This document shows, one piece after another, positions 55,831 through 64,000 of a stretch of DNA of 64,000 nt. Source of the DNA: Diadema setosum (Eukaryota > Echinodermata > Echinoidea > Diadematoida > Diadematidae); assembly GCF_964275005.1 (NCBI RefSeq), contig NC_092706.1:26756942-26820941 (forward strand), in the 5' to 3' direction. Each line of letters opens with the position of its first letter. The first letter of the stretch is position 1. Position numbers and translations under genes: made by a program. Under the pieces are notes generated by a model, which did no database searches, was not told the DNA's origin, and saw only the letters and a list, made by a program, of their open reading frames with translations.

Positions 55831-58800
55831 AAAGTGTGCTGGTGTAAGTAGGAGAAAATCAGCAAACAGAAAGGCAAAAATCTCTGTAAAATTGGGTGTG
55901 ATTGAAGAGAAAGTCATGAGACAGTGGAGTTTCAAATGTTGTCCCAAACCTGACATGATAAATTGCAACCGTATTATGCATATAAGGTCAGGTAATGATG
56001 TCCTCCCCTCATGAGTCTTTCATTGACCTGCAGACAAATCTACAGGTATATTAATTGTCCAATGTCTACACAGTATGTCCCAAAAGAAATTACAATCAAA
56101 TTTTCGCATTGATAACACCCAATATGATTAAAATGTCTAAACGCTACTTCAGGGTCTCAAGATATAACATCTTAGCTCTATTTTGCAGAAAACCCCATTC
56201 AATTTGGTTAAGCGGTCACATAGAAATGTGGATTGTTGTAAAGCATGTCATGAGTCTGATTCATCAAAGTTTAGCACTTCGATGCTCTTGTGTGTGAATA
56301 CAATAGACAGAACTTGGAGGGAAGAGACTCCTGACATCTTCTACAAAATTCCTCATTTCTCTTTGACCAATGAAGCAAATTGAGTGGGGTTTTCTGTAAG
56401 ATGTGGGCAATGACTTAGAGTTTCATACCCTGAATTTTTATTTAGATTGATTCACTTTTTTTTTAAAGATATCATTGCGGAGGGTACCGTTGTAATTTTT
56501 TTTTTTGGACATACAGTACAGGAAATCATGAAGGTAACCCTGTATCCTTCACGTTAGGTTATTGCTTGGCTGTTATAACATAACAGTGATGGCTGTTGAA
56601 GAGAGAGAGGTTCTGTAGTTGTTGATTCATTGTTGATTCAAATTTCTATCATGTTTTGTGTGGAACTAATTGGAAAATTGGAAATCTTTTTTTTTTTTGT
56701 GATCATATACTTCATGTAAAAAGCATAACTATATGTGCTTGTGACAAAGTCAGTGTTGCGTGGATACATGTACAAATAGTCCCCTCCACTATGTCATTTT
56801 GTGTGTGACATTGATGAAGCAGGCTGCTTTCATTCTTTTTGATTGACTATTTGTAAATGTTTTTCTCACACTCTGCATTGCATTTGAAAAACTGGCTGCA
56901 GTTGCGATGATTGATGATAATGACTAAAGACCGTTGACAATGTTTTTGGGGGTTTTTTTATAATTAAGACGCTTCTAGAGATAATCATGCTGTGTTCTTA
57001 GTTGATTACTAGTACACTGTACCTTTATGCAATGCAAAAACCAAGAAATACATATACCAGAAAGTGTAGGGCAATGCATGGAGAATACTGCTAGTCCCGA
57101 GATGTCAATGTTGGCAAGTTACCATCTCTAGCGTGAATCTCATTCCATTTTTTTTTCTCCCTGCAAGATGTATCATCAGATAATGCTAGAATAGCATTTG
57201 TATATGGCATAGAAATATGGTAATTGCAATGCCGTGATTTTCCCCTCAAATTAAGGAAGAAGGGGGAAAAAAAAAAAAACTGAAAGAGAACACTCGTAAA
57301 TACAGTATGCCCAAATTGTAAGTGAAGTAGTGGTAGTATTAGTGCTGGCAGGCCATGGTTCTAACCTACATGTACTTTAAGACATCCAAGTGTAATCATC
57401 CATTTATAAAATGTTAAATTCTTTAAAAGTATTTGCTAAAATCCCTCCAATAAACAATTAGTGACACATTAGAGCATTGAAGATCTAGAGGCTCAGCACC
57501 CAAAAGATAAGTGTACTAATATATTAATTTTCTTGTGTGATGAAAATTTGATAGGTGCATACAGTGTGTATAAACTTGAAGAAGTTACAAGGACCTTGTT
57601 AGGTCCCCTGTTCATATTTTGTTTTGTATGTTTTACAGGGTTGTGTTTGTGGCATTTGATAAAGATAGAAACTGGGAAGGAGCATGGAAAAAAAAAGGGG
57701 GGGCAGGGGGAGTCATTCCTCTATGCACTATCAAATTGAGGAAGTTATTGTGGGGTATGTCGTACAATGATTCTCAATGAATTTGTATGCAGTTTTTATA
57801 CCTCAAAGGTTGTCGTGAGAAGCAAAGGGCATCCAACTCAACTGTGCCCTAGTTTGCTGGTAATAATAAGTCTGGTGCCAATTGGTCTGAATCTGTTAAA
57901 TCCGTATTTCCCAGTTTGCCACGCACATTATTCTGGGAGCAGAATCCATTCAGTCTTTCCTCTCTCATCACAGCCCTTACGTACTTAACACCCCCCCCCC
58001 CCCCCAAACCAAAATTTCTAATCCTAATTTCCACTCCATCCTGACATCCTGGTTTTGATAATTAATGAAATGGGCATACCCCACATGGGACTGACTGGTG
58101 GCAAAATGTTAATTTTGTATTTGTGTTCATCTTTTCTTTTTCTTTTTTATCATGAACTTGACCATAACTGTACTATGTATGTCAGTAATAGGTGGTCATG
58201 TAGTTTCTCTTCATGTTGTATGTGTATGATCATGTAAAAAAAAAAAAAAAAATAGTGGAAACTGCAATGTCACCTGCTCTGTATGTTATGCTACTATATT
58301 ATTAAGCTCCTTTCCCTCCCCCCCCCCCCAAAAAAAAAAAAATGAACAAGAAAACTCCAGAATGATTTAAATGTTAAATATCAAATGGAATATATGTTGC
58401 TTTACTGCCTTTTTCTTACAAGGCTTTGCTATGACTTGAATGATTTTGTGTGTGTGTGTGTGGGGGGGGGGGGAGCTTACTCAGTCCCACATGGACTTAA
58501 GTTCATTGGCTTTGATAAGTAGATAAAACGTAATTGATGAAAAGTATCAATATTATTGATAGTCGTGATGATGATAATGTCACTACTGTTATGATTATTC
58601 TTATTGTTATGTTTTATCATTACTATGATCATTATTGATACTGTATTATGTACAATCATGGTAGCAACATCATTCTAGTGGAACTGAGAAGAAAAAAATC
58701 AAGTAAGAAGCAAGCTATGTATGGTGCATTTTTTTTGTTTGTTTTTTTGTTTTTGTTTTTGGGATATTCATGTTCCAACCTGCCATCTTCACCGCTAACT

Positions 58801-59749
58801 GTCTGTCACATTCTGCACATTCTGCAAAAGCATACATGCTTGTAGGAAATGATTAATTGGAATACCTCTCCCATAGTCCAAGTCGCCCAGTTTCAGGCGT
58901 TGCGACCTTCGCACCTCTCACCAGCATGCTTTGCTAGCAGAGTTAGCCGCAGGTGTCCAGAAATTAAATGCGTTTGCGTAGGGGAAAAGTGTAAACTTGT
59001 TTAATCCTTGTGTAGTGTGCAATAACCCCCAGAGGTGGGATTTTTTATACTGATTGAGATGGTTTTTGTTTATACCTGCAACAATATGGATATTGAGAAT
59101 CAGCTGGATTTTGTTGACATCATTGTGCAAGTAATAACATGCAAGGTGTGCGGAGACAAGCAAATATTCAAAGGGCACTTTGGGACCAAACAGTTGGTGT
59201 AAATATGCAAATAATGAGTGAGCTGATGTCATCACTTCACAATTTTCCTTTGATCGATTACAAAATTCTGACAAAAAAAAAGAAAGAAAAATGTTTCCTG
59301 CTATAAAATGTGTTAAACATATCAAATGTTATTCCCATGTGAATAACCTTAAAATTAAGATCAAACAATCAGGATTTGATACTGCTGCATGATTACACTT
59401 GAAAAAAAAAAACTTAGAAATTTCTACTAATTCTAGTACAATACAACCTGTATGGCGATGACATCTTGGGCTCACATTAGCATATTCATACTCAATGTTC
59501 AAAAGAACTGTTTTGTGAAAAATTCCAAAACTACACAATTTATGACTTCCATTATATTTATCCTATTTTATTCGAATTTTCACTTTTGTGCTTATGAAGT
59601 GTTTGCAAGCCTTAAATAGTGTGTAGTGATTGTACATGATTGTACAATGTCAGTAGGCTGGTATAGGCTGGTGTGAAAGCTACCATGAACCAAGACATTG
59701 AACAGCAGTTCAATTGTGCATTCAACTCTTTCTATTATTTGTAGCCTCT
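55831..59749. other. 3.9 kb with no recognised gene
   Basis: AT-rich, apparently single-copy sequence with homopolymer runs (C near 57990 and 58318, G near 58462, several A/T runs) and a TG repeat near 58450. A 135-codon minus-strand ORF at 58918-59325 has no recognisable domain. Confidence 0.45.
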
Positions 59750-59753
59750 TTAA

Positions 59754-59837
59754 CCCACTGAGGACGGACCGATATTGCTACAACCCCCATTTCCCTCAGA
59801 CACTTGTCCGAGTATACTCAGGACTCGTCCTCGACGG
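59754..59837. mobile_element. 84 bp TTAA MITE, same family as 51660
   Basis: TTAA at 59750-59753 and 59838-59841. Its sequence is the reverse complement of the intron 2 copy with scattered substitutions. Confidence 0.8.
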
Positions 59838-60028
59838 TTAATACAAAGTAGGTTTGTGCAGCGCAGTCACTGTCGAATATTGTGGTAAGAATTCTGAACG
59901 TGTTGTATGTGTGTGTCTACTGTTCATAAACTGGATTATTAAAATATTGATAATGTATACGGAAATGCTGTGACTTGTCTGCCTAATGTCTACATTCTTA
60001 AGTGTATTGGGGTGTTAGTGGAGACATT

Positions 60029-61006
60029 GGCCCGAATTCACGAAGGTGGTACAATCTTGTCCATGGTTTAACCCTAATCAGGCTGGGGGGGGGGGGGGCA
60101 GAATCCGCCCCCCCCTCGGCGTTTCGCGCAATATCTTTGCAACGCGATAAGCTCCCGCCGCGATGTTTCATGACTTTTTTCTTTCAAGTATCGCGCAACT
60201 TTTGAGACCCGAATTGTTGCGCCCGCGCGTACCGTTTTGACGCGACGCCCGTTCGAAAAAAATTTGTCAACCCCAAAATTGCTCCAAAACATGATTTTGT
60301 GTACAAATCCAATGCAAATTGTGTTTTTTCAATTAATTCACATAAAAATTCATATCTTCACTTAGAATGGCCGAAATCAATTTATTTTAGCATAATAATG
60401 CTTCGAAAAATGTCTGTGACAAATTTTGGCCAAAAAACAAACAAAAACAAAAGGTCAAAAAACAGGGAAATACATAAGAAATTCAAAAAACAATAAAATA
60501 CATAAGAAATTAATTTCGATACAGATTTTTTTTTATCCTATGTCTCAGAAGAATGATACAAGAAACATTTTAAAAAAGAAATTAGCTTAATTGGAGCATT
60601 AATAAGTGATTTAGAGCCCAAAACTGATCTTATGCATAAATTACAATAATTAATTAATATAAAATATAAGAAAAATTTTTCGGAGAAAGCAACCATACAT
60701 TTTGATAATATACGTCGCGGGCGTTGCGTGTGCCGATTTTCGGCGCAATCGCGCGTTCCATAGGCGAGATCTGAAGGGGGGCGGAATCCGCCCCCCCCCC
60801 CCCCCCCCCCCCCCGATATAGCATAGCCAAAAAAGCCCAGCCTGATTAGGGTTAAAACCATGGACAAAGACCGTAGTTATGTATAGGGTGCCAAGTGTCG
60901 CAGTCATTTCGTCGATGAAATTACTGATTTCATAACGAAATAGGCCGTGCGACACTTGGCGGTTTAAACCATGGACAAGATTGTACCACCTTTGTGAATT
61001 CGGGCC
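60029..61006. mobile_element. palindromic MITE (GGCCCGAATTCACGAAGG ends) split by a TTAA element
   Basis: Outer inverted repeats at 60029-60070 and 60964-61006 match over about 42 bases with few differences. The remaining interior (60852-60963) has its own inverted GCCAAGTGTCGCA / TGCGACACTTGGC. The inner insert at 60072-60851 sits in a TTTAA of the left arm. Confidence 0.85.
60072..60851. mobile_element. 780 bp piggyBac-like non-autonomous element, nested
   Basis: TTAA at 60068-60071 and 60852-60855 flank the tips CCCTAATCAGGCTGGG and their inverse. G/C-runs and GAATCCGCCCC occur just inside both ends. The CCCTAATCAGGCTG-type tip with TTAA is piggyBac-like. No transposase ORF. Confidence 0.85.
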
Positions 61007-61201
61007 ATTCTGTTTTTATTCTGTGACTGCGATTAATGTTAAATACATGTATGAATGCCACATATAACACACATTTCCAAAGCATCACAATGTTCTTCCC
61101 TCATCAACCCCAGCACTGAACATCCTCGCTGACTGTTTGACAATAGAATGTACAGCTGTATTACAATTCATGGATGTTTCTTTTCCTTTAATCTAGTAAC
61201 T

Positions 61202-61473
61202 CATGGCTGGTGGAACCGTGGGGGCTTGGGCCCCCACACTTTTTGTGCACCATACAAAGGAATACATAAGGTGTCATCACTTTAGGCTCCCACACTTTTT
61301 TTTAACCCGGAATGTAAGTGGCACTAAATAGAAATAGATCCAGAGATCTTGAAGTGTGAGTGCAGTAAGGTTAGGTTTTTCCACTGAGGACCTTTTTTTT
61401 TTTTTTATTGGCTTGTTAGCTCATGAAACCCGGAAGTGGGCCCCCACACTTTTGAAAACGCTCCGCCAGCCCC
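61202..61473. mobile_element. 270 bp MITE with GTAACT flanks
   Basis: Tips GGCTGGTGGAAC and the inverse of GGGGCTGGCGGAGCG, flanked by GTAACT at 61196-61201 and 61474-61479. GGGCCCCCACACTTTT occurs near each end in direct orientation. The superfamily is unsure, possibly hAT-like with a short duplication. Confidence 0.55.
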
Positions 61474-61509
61474 GTAACTAACCATTTCACTCACCTGTTC
61501 CCTCTCATT

Positions 61510-61527
61510 TTAATAATAATAATTATG

Positions 61528-61601
<74 letters not shown>

Positions 61602-61658
61602 GATAATAATAATAATAATAATAATAATAATCAATAATAATAATAAGTATTATTATTA

Positions 61659-61727
<69 letters not shown>

Positions 61728-61738
61728 TATTGTTATTA
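61510..61738. repeat. inverted ATA/TTA trinucleotide microsatellite
   Basis: About 120 bp of (ATA)n is followed by about 90 bp of (TTA)n, so the block is a long near-perfect inverted repeat. The poly-Ile/Tyr ORF across it is an artefact. Confidence 0.95.
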
Positions 61739-61759
61739 TCATCATCATCATCTTCAGTG

Positions 61760-64000
61760 TCATCATCATCATTTTTGTTTTAAATGATACTGAATTGTGC
61801 ATCTTCAATTTTACTGTTGACTGAGACCCATGATGAGACTAATTAATTTCTGTGCAAGTCAGGTACTTTATTTGGGATCAAGTAATGCTACACAAAAATA
61901 GAGTCAGTTGAAACTGCATACAATGAACAGGACAATGAATCTATGTACAAAAAGTAATATAAAGTTGACAATTGTTAAAGGCCATATGGACGGAAAAAGG
62001 ATAACTTCTTTGGGTTGAATCTGTGTTGATATCGATTAAAGTAGTACATAGTGCCTTCATTTTAAAGTGTGAACCCTGCAAGAGGACATATTGAAGAATG
62101 AATAGTGCTTTTCAGATTCTTGCTAATCAGAATTTCATTTTGTTAATCATAGAAAGCATAGATGCATACTTTTTTCACACCACATCAAGAATATACACAT
62201 TTTCCATATTTGCAAATTAAGACTGCATAATAATATTTACATGAATATCATACTGCAACATTTTTACAACTGCAAAGAACTCCTGAAGTATTATTAGTTA
62301 TGAAGATAAACCCACAATGTTGCAGGAAATGCAAAGCTGCATATCATATACTTTATTTCAAGGTATCACCCATTTTGGACGGCAAATGTGCATGTAATTG
62401 AAAAATGAAGTGTCAATATCGTACTGGCACTTGATAACCGACAATCTTTTCACAAAGTTGCATATACACACAGTCTATGATAGAAGACTATTAAACATAA
62501 AAATCTTTTCTGTGCTGCCTGCAACTTGGTCACAACTTCCTGGAATGTAACAAAAACATACTAATAATCAGTGCTTTCTTGCAGTGTGTAATGCTTTTTT
62601 AAATTCCTAATATTATTGGTAAACGAGCAATGATGATAATCAGGCGACAGTATGTTTATATACACTACAGTACAATGAATCACATCTACATTCAACTACA
62701 GCATCTTATCAAGGTATTCTACATGCATTTCCCTCCATTTCAATTTCCACCATAACATACTTTTTAAAACTTAATATACTCTTTATCGTAAGCCACTGTG
62801 TATCGTATCTTACATTCCAATTTCTTCAACTGTATGAATACTTCTTCGATGAATACTCTACATCACATGCCACTGCCCATTAAATCTACTTTAGATCATT
62901 TCTAATTTCTTCAGCTCTAAACAAAATATATATTGTGATACACTCATCTTTATTTTTATTAGAACAAGAAAGACAATAATTTGTGATATACTCTTCTCAA
63001 TTTCTGTTAGAACAAGAAACAATACTTTGATATATACTCATCTTCTCTTTTGCACCAAGCAGCTGCAACGTACTTCTACATTGTCGTGACACGTGCCGCA
63101 CTTTAGAGCAAGAAGGCCATAGTATTGACAACTGACATTCTGACAGGCACTGGAGTGCATTGCAAGGGGTGAGACAAATATCTTATTGAAACTACTCCAT
63201 CGAAGGTTCCTCATCTAATGATGTTGGGAAAATCCACTGTACTACAAACATTATTGTCACAGCAAATAATCAAGGCTGTTCCAAATATATTCTAATGTAT
63301 GAAACAAATATGGTCAAGGGGGTTACTAAATAGCATTTCATAGAACCATTTTCATGGAAGCGAAGGGATTTTCAGGTAGCGACAGCTGACAAGGTGTCCA
63401 TAAGCACAACAAAATTCATCATCAATACAATACAATAAGTTGCCAATGACTTCAATGCCACTCAGATCAACATTTACAAATGCAAAAAAAATATATACAT
63501 AAATATATTTATTTGGATGACAAAGCAGTTTATCAGAATGACTGAAAATCACACATCTGTACACAAAACATCAAGGTTCATGTTCACATCAAGAATTTTA
63601 ATAGCATTTCTGTTTCAGTTATAATTCATATTTAACATAATTTGTTATGATTTCCAAATTGACCACATCTCCACCACAACATTATAAACAAGATCATCCC
63701 AGGGCAATAAATATTGAATAATTGCGGATGTGGAGCTGATAAATAATATCATCGTAAGTTCACCTCTTTCGATCACAATCTGTAAAACTAGCACAGAAGG
63801 TTTTCTTCAAAGTCATTTTCAAAACCCTGTTTGAGATATTAGAAAATATGGACAAATTTGTTGGGCTCAACTTGAAAATATTATCTGTGCAGATGCAAAT
63901 GTTAAATATCTGCCTCTTTAGATATGATCTGAGTTATGCATCCTACACATTTGAGCAATTCTTGCACAATCCATTTTCATCTTTATCAAATAACAAATTA
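61760..64000 (-). other. AT-rich sequence, possible minus-strand 3' UTR
   Basis: No coding sequence is recognised. On the minus strand an AATAAA (plus 61867-61872) would be a polyadenylation signal for a gene lying beyond the right edge. The sequence is single-copy-looking and free of transposon ends, unlike the rest of the window. This is a weak inference. Confidence 0.3.

Noticed and set aside
58918-59325. 135-codon minus-strand ORF
   Set aside because: No recognisable motif or domain, no splice partners and composition like the surrounding AT-rich DNA.
61525-61824. 99-codon poly-Ile/Tyr ORF
   Set aside because: Translation of the ATA/TTA microsatellite.

Overview
The window is animal nuclear DNA, most likely from an echinoderm and probably a sea urchin. 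This is an inference from three things: one clear intron-containing metazoan gene (UBE2G2), very large modular fold-back repeats resembling the TU elements described from sea urchins, and many short palindromic transposons and long poly-C/poly-G runs. Nothing bacterial is present. Host coding sequence makes up only about 2-3% of the window; most of the rest is transposons and satellites, many inserted into one another.

Layout. 1-4.2 kb: a possible LTR fragment, TTTAAACC-rich sequence and a nearly identical 0.57 kb direct repeat pair. 4.2-9.1 kb: mostly unrecognised sequence with one possible coding exon (about 5.2 kb) and a degenerate repeat. 9.1-13 kb: a 250 bp inverted-repeat element, a GGTGTT/AACACC fold-back, a 3-copy tandem repeat, a tRNA-like SINE head and a 0.94 kb TTAA-flanked element. 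14.4-15.3 kb: a minus-strand intronless gene for a secreted or membrane-anchored Ig-like protein, with one frame break. 15.6-17.1 kb: one palindromic element inside another. 18.2-29.4 kb: an 11 kb fold-back complex with minisatellite arms and a core of tandem, inverted copies of a hAT-like MITE. 29.5-40.5 kb: a second fold-back region built on an ACGT-core minisatellite, interrupted by a 5'-truncated L1/Tx1-type LINE and by a hAT-like element with a perfect 8 bp target duplication. 40.9-44.9 kb: a tRNA-derived SINE and a 2.9 kb element flanked by TAATC. 47.3-55.8 kb: UBE2G2 on the plus strand in five exons, with MITEs just upstream and in its introns. 59.7-61.8 kb: more TTAA elements (one nested in another palindrome) and an inverted ATA/TTA microsatellite. 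61.8-64 kb: AT-rich sequence, possibly a minus-strand 3' UTR.

UBE2G2 encodes an ER-associated ubiquitin-conjugating enzyme. Its splice sites, catalytic cysteine and C-terminus are intact, but exons 3 and 4 each carry a one-base frame error. Together with similar small lesions in the Ig-like gene and the 5.2 kb exon, this suggests either uncorrected consensus indels or a set of decaying copies; I favour the first for UBE2G2. The main novelty is the architecture of the two fold-back regions. In the first, a MITE appears to have landed in a minisatellite unit and then been co-amplified into a higher-order satellite. In the second, CRE-like ACGT cores recur every 11-14 bp.
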